Assembly (NCBI GenBank): GCA_000507305.1
Contig: DF240096.1
Span: 62,001-126,000 of the forward strand
DNA length: 64,000 bases
Direction of reading: 5' to 3'
Origin: Breviolum minutum Mf 1.05b.01
Lineage: Eukaryota > Sar > Dinophyceae > Suessiales > Symbiodiniaceae
In this document: positions 1-11,387 of the stretch, one piece after another
Layout of the letters: each line of letters opens with the position of its first letter
Position numbering within the stretch: position 1 is the stretch's first letter
The notes under the pieces: generated by a model
The model's input: the letters and a program-made list of their open reading frames with translations, nothing else
What the model was told of the DNA's origin: nothing
Databases searched by the model: none
Program-made: the position numbers and the translations under genes

Positions 1-114
1 CTGTAACTTTTCTTGAAATATGTTTTCATGTTTATTGAGACTCAAGCATCTCTCGGAGCTTTATGGGAGATCTTTGATATGACATGACGTGCCCGAGGGC
101 CCGCTTGAGCCCAG

Positions 115-3100
115 GTCATCAAGTGAGTTTGGGCCCTATGACTATTCCCGCTCTGGCAATCCAACAAGGCCGAACTTCCTGTGGTGGAGATTGGGCATAG
201 GGAAGACTTCAATGGAGGGTTAAATACTGCAGGGTTTTCAATCATGACCATTTCAAAGTATCAGTCACTGTGGCGGTTGTGGTTGTGGAGTCTTTGATAT
301 GTTTTGCCTGCTCCTGTTCTTTCATTGCAGTCGATTGCAGTTTTGTGGGACTGTTGGAAATGACATGGGCACTTAGCCGATTATCTTTAATGGCGTTTAA
401 TGGTTCATGGTTCATCTCGGTTGATTACTTGTTCCCAACCAGGACAGCATTGGAAAAACACGTGGCGATGCTTGAGCAGGTGGGACAACTCTAAACACTC
501 CAAGATGGGTTCTGACTCTTTGATGACTTTGATTTTCATGAGCGTTCTCATACAAATCGCTTTGGTTTAGGGTCCCATCGCAATCTGCAAAACCCTCTCA
601 ACCTGAGGCGGCAGCAGCATTTGCCTTTGCTTCTGGAATGGCAGTACCTTGGACGGAGTATCAGACGGTAGAGGAGATGACGCACCACAGGCTTTAATAC
701 GTCTTTATATAATCTAGAGAAGTGCTGTTTGTTCAAGTGTGTAACTATACCCGTTCCCCGGAGAACTGCAGTGTTTGTGTGTGTGGGGGCCTTTGTCCTT
801 GGTGCACTAGCAAGCGATCCTTGTGGCATGTCTTTGTCGATGCACGTATGCCACATATTGAGACAAAGATTGGCATCTCATAGTCTCATACGGTTTTCAA
901 ATGTTTTCAATAGTGTCGTCCCTAGGAGCTGTACATATTTATGTATGTCGATTCAGCTATGTAATTATACACTCATTATGCAGCTTCAAAGTTACGTGCA
1001 TTCACGCAAGCAATATATCATCCATTGCATGCAGTGACATTTTTGTCGCCGTCAGCAGCTGCAATTCTGGAGTTTGGACCAAATCAGGGTTATGGGGTCA
1101 GAGCTCCCTGTCAGGCCTTGCACACAGTGATGAGATTGCTGAAGCATGGCGAGCAGGCGCGGATACTGTAATGATGCTTTTCATAGAGAGGAGTGGTGAT
1201 GTTTTTGGTATCTTTTGGTTCCACTTCTTTGCTGATTTTTACATCACGATCTCTCAGATGGAAGGCGAATTGCCAAGAGGGAAGGTATTGAATACAGGTA
1301 CTTGCAAACTTGTTCAGTGAACCCTGGCCCGTCACGAAGGTGATTGCAAATGAGGATATCTATGGTGGGATGCATCGACTGTTGACGCAGGACGGAGATA
1401 GAAAGCGACTGCGTGAGAGAACTAGGCTCATGCACCTTGTTCACTATTTCCAAGAGTGACAAATGCTGTTGGCGTGGCATTTCCATTTTCAGCAGCAACA
1501 TCCGATTTTACTCAAACCTGTGATGATTATCTAAGCCAGTTAAAAGGGTACCGTAGGTCGCTAAACACTTTAGATTCTTTAGATTGTGTCTCCAAGCACC
1601 GGGATATTCAAGCCGCAGGACTGCACCAACAGTGGTATCGACGCCCTGCTCGCGATTTTGACAAGCTTGTGTTGTGTTTGGGTTTGGAGTTTTTTTGGGT
1701 GAAGACCCCGGAATTTGGATCCTTTTCAACTTCATACAGCATTTCTGAAAAGTGCATTTCTGCCAGGTGAAATTCGTAGATACCACTGACCTCAATGCCT
1801 TGAGCAAGGCACGGGATGTCTTGCAAAAGAAAATGATAAGATTAGACATAGGCTATGCACTCAGTGTTGATGGTTTGCCAAGATGAGGGAAGGAACGTTG
1901 ATGGCAGAGTGATGTATCTAGCAAGTCGAAGGTGTGTTTGAAGAATGGCAATCTTGCGGCAGAGTAGGTAGGTCTAGAGTATTTTGTCTCATCTTGTCTT
2001 TGTAGTGTCTTTAAACTTCACAGCCGCATTTTTTCTGTGGTGCACGGTGCACGATTGTTTTCGTTGTCACTGTGACAACGCCAACAGGCTATCACTCCAA
2101 AGACTCGGCTGATTCATCTGGAGAGCCCGTTGGAGATGCCCAGTGCCCTTGCAGTGCCATTGCCCTTTCTGACTGTGGGGACATGTTGCCTTTCTCTTCC
2201 ACAATCTGGGCCATGGCCGAAGTGGTTGACTGGAGGGAGTTTAGAATCTCTGGAGATGAGCATTTTTGACAACTTTTTATGTTTCTTTTTCACAGCCAGC
2301 ATGAGAAGACATGAGAAGCAAGACTGGGTAACCATGGACCCCATATCATTATACTCTATGAAGCCGAATGTATTTCTGATTAATTACTTGTTTGATCCGT
2401 TAGTGGGTTGCGTGAATGTGTGTGGTAGCTATGTTGCCATGCCGTTGATTGAGAACTGTATGTTATCAAAACGCACTTGCACAACAGCCGGGACACTTCA
2501 AACTCTTCAAGTGCAGCTCATCAGATAAGTGTGTATTGCTTTGCAGCACTGGCAATTTCCATACACGGACTAAGCAGTTTGAATCACTCCATGCATGGCT
2601 TCAGGTCGAATCCCCGCATGAGGATCACAGACATTCGAGGTGTGTGCGCTATTGCTCACAAGTACGAAGCACAGAAGTGTATTTTGATGACTCTATGACT
2701 CTATTGTATCCTACTGTGTCACGCTGTCACAATGCATTTCAGCGAAGTGGTTGGAGATGGTTCTGGGCCAAGGCAGGTTGTGCTTCTTACCAATGTCTTA
2801 CATGTTTTTACAATTTTCTATCCAGTCAGGTGCACCGTGGCACCCCGGAACGCCTCACACCCAGCACATTGCTGAGGCATGGCATTCTCGTCTCCGTGGA
2901 CAGTACAATGATGCCACCTGTGATTTGTAAACCGCTAACCTTGGGTCATGCTCTCAGCAACAGCCCAAGTCAATTCAAAAAGATCCTGTCCCACAACAAT
3001 TTGCGTATGAATGCCTGAATGCCTATGATGAGATTATTGGATCGATGATTTCAAGCACTCTATGAATGCCATGATATGCCATGTCAAAGGTTCCGTTCAG

Positions 3101-6100
3101 ACTCAGCTCAGGCGTGGATCTTGTGGTCCATTCTGCCACGAAGTTCTTTTCCGGCCATGCTGACTGCACCGGCGGCTTGGTGTGCGTTCGAGATCCTGCC
3201 GGGCTGCCGAGCAAGGGAGATGGGGGAGGGCATTGTCATAATATCACAGAGTATCCCAAGTCTTAACATTTAGTTGACAAAATGTTAAATTTGTTTTGGA
3301 ATGTTGGATCAAATAGTCATTGTGTGTTCTTGCAGACTCGTATGTTGCCTTATATAATTCATAATTACGATATATATAATTATATTTATATTTATATATT
3401 ATGTAGGTACAAACATTAGTATGACTTTGGGACGGTGCTGGGACAGTTTCAAGGTTAAGGAAGCCACATTGCATATCATGCTTGCTTTCTTTTTTTTCTT
3501 CCTCCTTTCAGCAAGTCCATCTTGAAACTTTAAGATAGTCTATCTGTCATTGGTGTCATTGGTAGCTTGAATTGCACCCGGCAGGAGCTTGCACACCGAG
3601 TAGCCTTCTTGCAGAATGCTGAGGGAACTGCGTTGGCTCCGTTTGAGTGGGCGCCATAGCACTTCTGACCAGCTTCCCTGTACTGTCAGCATCGAAATCA
3701 CAACTTTTGGAGGCTGGACACCCTCATGTACTGTAACATCACGTAAACGCGATCCTTCTTCGCAAGCAAATCTACAGATTGCGGTGTGAGGTGCTTCCTC
3801 TTCCTTCGTGGAATCAAAACAATGTTTTTGCCGCTTCCCCAGATCGTTGGGGCAGCCCTTTGCTGGCAGACCTTCACTGCATGTTTCTTGACGGTACTGA
3901 CATGCTTCCAATGCCTTTAGATCACCAATGTTTATTGGCATGCGCATGCAAAAAGGTTTTCTAGCTTAGTGGCGTCATGTAATATCATGTAACAGCTTCT
4001 TACCTGCCTTTGGAGTCGGGACGAGCCGGCAAGCAAATAAAGCCAAATTATATCAAATTATTTTGCACATGTTTGGATATGAATTGTTAAGTTAATTAAA
4101 TCAATGCATATCTTGCAACACACACTATACCTCGCATAGGTTGCAGATTAGACTACATTGTATGGGAAGGCATTTAGCAGCGAAAGGGGTGCCCAATTAT
4201 TTCCAGTCAACTTTTTACTACAGTAATCACTGCAGCATTTTGCAGACTTGAAAGAAAGACAAAAATAACTGAATGAGAATAACGGATTTGAGTCTTTGTT
4301 TCGGTGATTACACTTATATCATCTCCGCAAAATCAATATCATTCAATATCCATCCCGGGAATCTGGAGAACTCGATAGCTTTGAACCTCAGGAGAGTTGA
4401 ACGTGCTCAACAAAATGCACGCCGAGAAGGGAAGCTCAGACATTAGACTACTGGCAAAGTTGCTATGTTTGTAGGACAGTTTTTCGGGTTCTTTTACACG
4501 GGGATGAGTTGCCGAATACAACCGTGACCATGCACTGACAGCTGAATTTTGGTTGTCCAAACACAGAAATAGTTTTCTTTGCTAGACACTGTGTCATGAG
4601 TGCTGAGGTGGTGAATTTCCTCCTCCGAAATCCATTCATTGACAAGGCACGGTACGGCATGGTATGACCTGCACATTGCATGTACAACAATGTAGTATGG
4701 CGGAAGAATTCTTGAGCGACTGGGGTGCCTCTTGGAAGTTGTAGTGATTATGAGAAGGACATAGAAGGACTGATTCACCCAAAATCCAAAACGTCAATTG
4801 CCAATTGAGTTTCGTTTTTTTTTTTCCGTTCTTGTGGAGTAGTTTGCGAAGCTTTTTATTCTTTAAATAATGCACAGGGTTCAGGCCGCGGAAGCTTCGC
4901 GGAAGGGTGTCCTTCGCGGAAGGTTGCGGAAGGGGATGTTGGTAAAATACAGCGGATAGAATAATGAATTTGAATATCCTGATGTAGCTCAGTTTTCATG
5001 TCCCGTATTGGAATTTGATTTTGGGATGAATTGTTGCCAAATCACACCTATTCTATGCTGTGTGGGTTTGGTTACCGGTTTTGCTTCGGTGTTTCGCGGA
5101 AGCTTCGCGGAAGCACCGCGGAAGGAACACATGCCCAAACAACGGTACTCCCTGCCGATGCCCTCGCAAATTCCAAGCCCAAGACAAACGAACGTAGCAA
5201 AAGAAAAGCCAAAAAATGAAAGCAAATGAAGGCCCAAAAGGCCAAAATGAAAGGAATGAAACCAACCACAACCAGAAACCTTGGAAAACGTAGTGGCGCT
5301 GTGGTCGCGGAAGCAAAAACCAAGAAAACAAGGTCGCGGAAGCTCGCGGAAGGGTTATATGTGAAATGCATGTCGCGGAAGCTGGCGCTGTGGTCGCGGA
5401 AGGATTACGGAAGATGTTGCGGAAGCAATGAATAATTTCCTTTCCACCACAAAGGAATAAAAACAAAACTCAATTGTTTACTGCAAGGATTTCGTTCAGA
5501 TGGGTATTCTTCATCAAGACTCGTCCTACCAAGAACCCACCAAAGAGATAAGTACAGCCTCAGGAGCACATGCATGTACATGCGACATCTTACACTTAGA
5601 CCTTGTCATCGGACACCAATTCTGCAATCAAAATCTGGGATGAGATAAGGTCACTGAGCTTTTGAAAGTTTAAGATTCTACAAAGATCCACACGGTGGCC
5701 ACAACTCCGAATCTCTTGTACCAAGACTTGATCAGTCCTGCATCCATGTTGTGACCAAGTCAGTGATTTCAACTAGAATCTAGATGGAGGAAAGTGTGCT
5801 TCTCCAACATTTTTTGCTGCAAGAAGTCTGGCGTGTGCGCAGGTTTTGTTTCCAGGTCCCGGTGGTTGTGATCCGACCAGTTCCAGAACCAAGTCGGTGA
5901 AATGACAGCGGGCAGATGGCATGAGGTTCAACATTCCATACTTCCACTTGTGGAAGTCGGCCAGTTTTCCTTTTTTGAGCATGTGAGCATCCTAGGTGCA
6001 GTCTAGCTCTGAAATAATCGGGAGTTATTCTCGAAGTTGCCGTTGGATCACGGGATGTCAAATGGTATGAATGCATATCATGAATTGAAAGCCTCGTGCC

Positions 6101-9049
6101 CAATGCCCAGGATCCAGAGATTGCTACATACTTTGAAAACCTTTTGAATAGACAACAGAGTATTACACCGACTTGTGTCACTACGAGCAAAAACTTGGTA
6201 AATCTGTACTTTGGTTCTCCAAAAACAAGGGATATCAAGGGATAATGATATTGTTGACCACTTTTAGACGACAGAAAAAGCGAAGTGATTTCTTTTTTTC
6301 ACATGTTCCTTGGTGCTTCAAGATGCTTCAAGTGCTTCACTTCATAAATTTACAGTAAATGTATCTTGCTCGCGAGATGTTCCTTGCCTCTGAGGCTTGG
6401 CCATTCATTGCTCCCAAAGCAAAGGCAGTGGCTCAGTGATCAGCTTTACCACAGGAGCACCATGGAGCACCGGCTGGGGTGCTGGGGCAGTTGACAAAAT
6501 GCCACACCTTTGGAGGGAATGGGAGGTGCTTGCAGGAATTCAGTGATCCACAGCTCCCATTTCCTAATATGTCATCGTTTGAATTTTAGGCAAAAAGACT
6601 TCTTTGAATATGGATAATAAGCACATAACATAATGATATTATATGATAATACTATATAATGATAGTATACAATGATAGTATATTAATAATGATAATTAGT
6701 ATATAATGATATTGTATGATGATATGTTATAAGAAAATCATATAATTCAATATTATTTGATTTTATATGATAATTACTGTATATGTATGTACATTTGTAC
6801 ACATACATATGGTCAGGGCCTAGTATCTCTGGGAGGGGTTGCATCACGCATATCATCGGCATCATTTTTGAAGTCCTCATACACAAACGCACTGTCAATA
6901 CCCGTTTTTATGGCCTTATGAACATGTGACATTTGAGACATCTGAAGTTCATGTTAAAAAACTCAACCGCGCAAAACCAGAATCATGTTCTCCATATACA
7001 TTTTGAATCATTTTGATATGATATGTTCCAGGTTTATAGTTGAGAACGTGATTTTGCATCTTCATTGTAATTGGTAGGCCCTCGAGGAGTAAGGATGGTA
7101 GAGAACACGTAAATGTATACATATAATTACGTATATATATATATATATATTAACGAAACTATACTGTAGTAAGAATTATGATTATGGATTGATCTTTTGC
7201 ACATTCATCCACATTCAGCGCATCACTCAGTAAACCAATATTATTTGGGAAACTGTGAAGACCTGCAGACACAAGAGACCACCCGAGAGAATCATGGGCC
7301 GTGAAAAGACTATACCCCAAATCCCAGAGTCACCCATTGCAAAGTGTCACATCAAGCCAGGATCTCTTGACTTCTCTCGCCGACTGGTGGATGCCTGCAG
7401 ATTCCTCAGCTGAGTAGCAGCAACAAGCAGCAACTGCAAGTGAGGACATGACGTAAAACTATGTGACTCCCAGACTCATTTTCTGCAAGGAGAGAGCAAA
7501 GACAGGTTAGAAGTTGATTGTAGTCTCAAAGTTAGCGTTTGAACATTTGGCGACCGGCCTGAGGCAAGATCTTCAAGACGACTGTCTCTTTTGGCAGTTG
7601 AATCTCAGATCCTGTTTGCAACTTTTGTGCGCGGTATAGGTGCAATTCAGACGAAGCTGCCAAGACTTGATTAAAGCGGTTACAGTTACAGTAACAGAAT
7701 CTTTCCAGTGGGATGAAACCCACCACTCTTGGGTTTGTCAAGTCTGTCCTTGTTGTCGGCGGCAAAGGTGTGAACAGTCTTTTGGAAATGCCGTGCACCA
7801 TGAGTTCGGGCCTGATGGAGTGGTTGCCAAAGGATAAGGAGGATGTACAGATATACTGTACAGGTCTGATCTATAATATATATATAATTAGACTGTAGAC
7901 ATTTGTATCAAACTTGATCTCGCTGCAAATTGTGGTTTGCAAGTAGGAATGATTCGAGTCTAATTTCACGAGAAAAGGGTCTCTTGGGTGGCAGACTTTT
8001 GTGATTGTTTTTGCATACCACGTTCAGGCCATGCCTCAATCCCCGCAGAGAAGCGAACTCTGCCAGCAGACCTTATCAGGCGAGTCTGACATGTTTAAGG
8101 TCTTTGGCAGCGGCTTGGAGGTATGCAAAATTCCAAAGATGTTTAAAGGTTTTCAATTTGATTCATGAAAGATTGTGGTTTCTGACGCTTTTTCATGTGA
8201 TTTGAAAACGTTTGAAATTGAAATACTTAGTAACCATAGAAACGATTCAATATCCTCGATTCAATCGTGTTTTTCCAGTAACATGAACTCTTCCACATGC
8301 AGCTTTGTTCTGCTGGATGTTTTCAATATCTCAAGATATTCTTGGAAATGCAAAGATGACGCCCCTTGGCCGTGCTGTGTCAGGCTATCAGTGGGCATCG
8401 AGGATGCACAGGATTTGATCTTGGACCTGGAACAGGCCATCAAGGTGAGGCTGAAACATGTTAAAATAAAAGAAGCTGCAGGTCATGGAGGAAGATCAAT
8501 GCATCTGTGCATTCATGGAAGATGTCTTTTTAATTTTTCAATGGTAGTGACATGGTATTGACATGTGTCTTATTGAATTTGCTTCAACCTGTCATGATTT
8601 CAGAGTTGTGTTTGCAAAGTCAGCTTTGCATTTCACCCGCTTGTGAATGAGCACCTTCTGAGTCTTTGAAGAAAAGTTTGTTGCGTTGGATAATCTCAAC
8701 AGACAAGAAGCGATGTTTGTGTTGTTGAATTCGACTTGACACTTCCCTCATAAGTTGTAAGTTATAAGTTATAATTTCTTTTGCATTCGTTTGCTGCTTC
8801 TTCGGGAATCACAGAGGCTACTATTGCTTTGATACACCTTCCCAGGTTGCCGCAGGCGAATTGTGTTCCAATCCACATGGCGGCTTTGACAGCGAATTCC
8901 AGGCGCAGTCGGATCACTACCATTCTGTATTTGCATGTCAACGTTTAGCATACAAGCAATATTCGAAGATATTGGAAGGGATGAATGCCAAGATTGTGCT
9001 TTATGCTGTATGCCCCCATGACGTGCTATTCCGCGAACATGTAGCTTGA
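115..9049 (+). CDS. Cystathionine beta-lyase-like PLP enzyme (Cys/Met metabolism family), multi-exon, 5' partial
   Basis: Cleaves cystathionine to homocysteine in methionine synthesis, and is plastid-located in plants. Exons whose frames and phases join: 115-168 (FGPYDYSRSGNPTR), 443-479, 608-643 (FAFASGMA), 1115-1156, 1340-1390 (IANEDIYGGMHRLL), 1767-1808 (VKFVDTTDLNAL), 2088-2128 (ITPKTRLIHLESP), 2605-2661 (SNPRMRITDI), 2877-2944 (VSVDSTMMPPVI), 3112-about 3219 (HSATKFFSGHADCTGG, with the PLP lysine in SATKF), 3585-about 3650 (AFLQNAEGTALAPFE), about 4379-4424, 6395-6456 (SQSKGSGSVISFTTG), 7743-7809, 8028-8079 (HASIPAEKRTLPADLIR), 8384-8444 (LSVGIEDAQDLILDLEQ). A final exon 8846-9049 is phase-compatible and open to TGA, but has no family support. 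The pieces around GIKTM and HPGH were not found, so small exons are missing from this model. Donors are mixed GT, GC and GA. The ending and the LESPSNPR block resemble plant beta-lyases more than gamma-synthases, but substrate choice is inferred. The N-terminus lies upstream of the window. Confidence 0.85.
4888..5423. repeat. Cluster of GCGGAAG short repeats in a beta-lyase intron
   Basis: About 13 copies of GCGGAAG occur, mostly within TTCGCGGAAGC-like units, at 4888-4935, 5094-5125 and 5305-5422. The block lies in the intron between the exons at 4379 and 6395. A longer unit, TGGCGCTGTGGTCGCGGAAG, occurs twice (about 5292 and 5383). It is far richer in CpG than the surrounding intron. The overlapping open frames on both strands here are products of the repeat. 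Confidence 0.75.
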
Positions 9050-9199
9050 TGCAGAAATTGCAAGACGTGATACTTGACACCAACAGTATCTGAATCTTTC
9101 AGATTGTGTAGTGTAGTGAAATTGTTTATCGCCGCAACAAAGACTGCGGAATTGTGTGCGTGTGTTTCTTTTTCGAATCAACAAGATAATATATAGATC

Positions 9200-9547
9200 A
9201 TGTCAGCGGACTTGGTCGCCAAAGTAAGAAGACCATACCGAAATCGCCAGACCTGTAAGTAGTGATCAATCTGATTGGAGCAGAGTTGTGGTTTATTGCC
9301 TTATTGTTTTTTCGTCATTGCTGTGGTCATGTTCTAAGTTGATCCTTGTAAACGACAAACAGTCACCGTTGTCAACCAATCATTTGCATCTACTTCGAGC
9401 TTGATCGATGAGATTCAAAGAGCTTCAATGCAAGCCCGTAAAAGATCATGAAACAGCCAGAATGCTGATTATCTTATCTACAGAGCTTTGGACACCTTTT
9501 GCCAGGACTTGCCAGTCGTCCCACGCGTCGAGGGCAAGACCATCCAG
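9200..9547 (+). CDS. Unrecognised gene, start and first three exons
   Basis: Three exons join in phase. Exon 9200-9254 begins with ATG (MSADLVAKVRRPYRNRQT) and stops at a strong GTAAGT donor. Exon 9363-9437 reads TVVNQSFASTSSLIDEIQ and ends at GTAAAA. Exon 9486 to about 9547 reads LDTFCQDLPVVPRVEGKTIQ and ends at a probable GA donor. I do not recognise the family. The fragment is hydrophilic with no visible membrane segment. It starts 150 bp after the probable stop of the beta-lyase gene, on the same strand. The ATG was chosen because the donor after it is near-consensus and the phase fits the next exon. The three-exon model is plausible but unproven. Confidence 0.5.
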
Positions 9548-9766
9548 GACAGTCGTTCATCAACGGTTGAAAGAAGCTATTCTTGTAATTTCTGATCTGT
9601 TGAAGTGCTATTCAAGATCCAAGAAATAGGACGCTTACCGGGGTTGCTTGCAGGGGTTCGTCCTCTTATATCCATGTTTGTGCTCAGGAACTACAGAAAA
9701 GCACGGCATTCCAGTGCTTGGAATGAATGTAAACCTACAGTGAAGGTGATTTGAATCTATGCAGAG

Positions 9767-11387
9767 ATCCTCCACCTACAAATACAATGCTCAGCGACAT
9801 CAGGAAGATGATGTCTCGACTAGAGCTCCTTCAGCGCCATTTAGCCTGTTCACTCCAGGCTGGACACAAGCCAGTTGCCAATGGACTGAAGCAGTGCAGT
9901 AAGTTGCATGGAAGGTGTCCACTTGCTTTCATGCCTGCCCCGTTTCCATTTTGATGCCAGGCGAGTCTTCATCGGATGCCAGTGGAGAAGAGGAGACAAC
10001 GGTGCATGTGATTTCTGCATGTGAAGGTTTGGAGAAGCACAGAATGCATAAGAACGCAGACAGCATCGCCTACACTAAGATCACTAAGACCATGTAAGAG
10101 CAAGATAATCACCCAGGTGCCACGTCTCGACTGGAACGTTGGAATGTCAGAGAAAACGTGAGGAACAGAAGGCCGAGTTTGCACCAGCTGTGCCCTTGGC
10201 CGTTCCTCTTGCAGCCATGGCAGGCGTGGCGATCGGATTGGACTCTGCAATTCTGTATTCGCAATCCCGTAGCTGTTCGAAGCATGGACACCCTTCCAAA
10301 AGTCACCTTAGTGCTTGATGTTGGTTGAATATTTTGATTTGCCTGATCTGTGCGGGCAATGCCAAACTTGTCAAGAATGAGTTTTGAGCAACCAGACATC
10401 ATAAACTCTCCAACCACTTGCAAAAAGAGTAATTACCTGGAAATCAGATGATCAGGGTTGGGACTCTTGATTGCTTCAGATACAACATGATACCGGCAGA
10501 ACTGAAGACATTTGAAGACATGTCCTTTTAATAAATACAGTGTGTACTGGCTAAGATGTGGGAACTGTTCCGCGAAACAAAAAAGGCTCTTTGATCCTCA
10601 ATGTGGCCTTTCTGCCATCCTTGCCAGTATGCGGTTTCGCACACTTCGCTCTGCTTCGATTGCTGAAGTAAGTGGCGGCTTGTGGACGCCTAGGCGTGGC
10701 ACTGGCCGCTGGTGGTGAGCCCCAGGGCTCTTGAGGGGGACAAAGCGGAAGGAGACATCAAGAATCATAATAGAGTACAATCCATACCTGCAGTGTCAAC
10801 AGACCAGACTCATGGAAATTAGTGTTCTGCAAGATGATTCGAGATGATTGGAGCAGGTTTAGAATGATTCAAGCAACCTGAAGACTCAGGAAGAGGTCCC
10901 CTAATTGTAAGTTTCATACCAAACACATCCAAACATTTAACATGGCAAGCTCTGCTCATAACCAGAAATTGAGTAAGCAGCGCGGACGAGCCAGTGTGCA
11001 TCTCATTTGTAGAATTGGATTCCAGAGATGAGATCACCAGTCTGGGGTGGAGGTTAGACTGAAGGGTAAAGACTTGTTTGCCTATGCCCCCATTGTAAAT
11101 ACTCTTGCCGCCAGTTTGAAGACATGCTCATCGACCTGTTTCCATATTATTTGCAGGGAACCCATGCAATGCATGCCCAAACCTTGCAACCTGTCCTTTG
11201 GATCTCTGCAGTTGCATTCGCCAGGCAGCCTCAGAAGGCCCTAGAGTACCGCGCGACCCGTCCAGGAGCATTCAAGAGTCAACCTGCTATAACTTCAACA
11301 TGTGGAAATGGCCAGCCTACAGAACTCCACCATGAAAGGGGAGGGTCAGTCGAGAAATCTCCATGCAAGAACGTCATGAAACTGTAG
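9767..11387 (+). CDS. Anonymous exon candidates, probably continuing the 9200 gene
   Basis: Several stretches have coding-like composition, but their joins are unclear: about 9772-9890 (YNAQRHQEDDVSTRAPSAPF), about 9960-10000 (SSSDASGEEETT, acidic/serine-rich), about 10168-10270 (an Ala/Val/Leu-rich segment, VPLAVPLAAMAGVAIG, that could be a membrane helix), about 10577-10668 (ends at a GTAAGT donor; a second frame is also hydrophobic), and about 11154-11387 (MHAQTLQPVLWISAVAFAR, then a basic tail to TAG). Together they would suggest a protein with one or more membrane segments. No family is recognised. Some of these may belong to a different gene. Confidence 0.3.

Noticed and set aside
3540-3947. 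135-codon minus-strand open frame
   Set aside because: It overlaps the beta-lyase exon at 3585-3650 (AFLQNAEGTALAPFE) on the opposite strand. A shadow plus chance extension.
5053-5466. Overlapping 137- and 99-codon minus-strand frames
   Set aside because: They are created by the GCGGAAG repeat cluster, which keeps frame; composition is Phe/Ser-rich low complexity.
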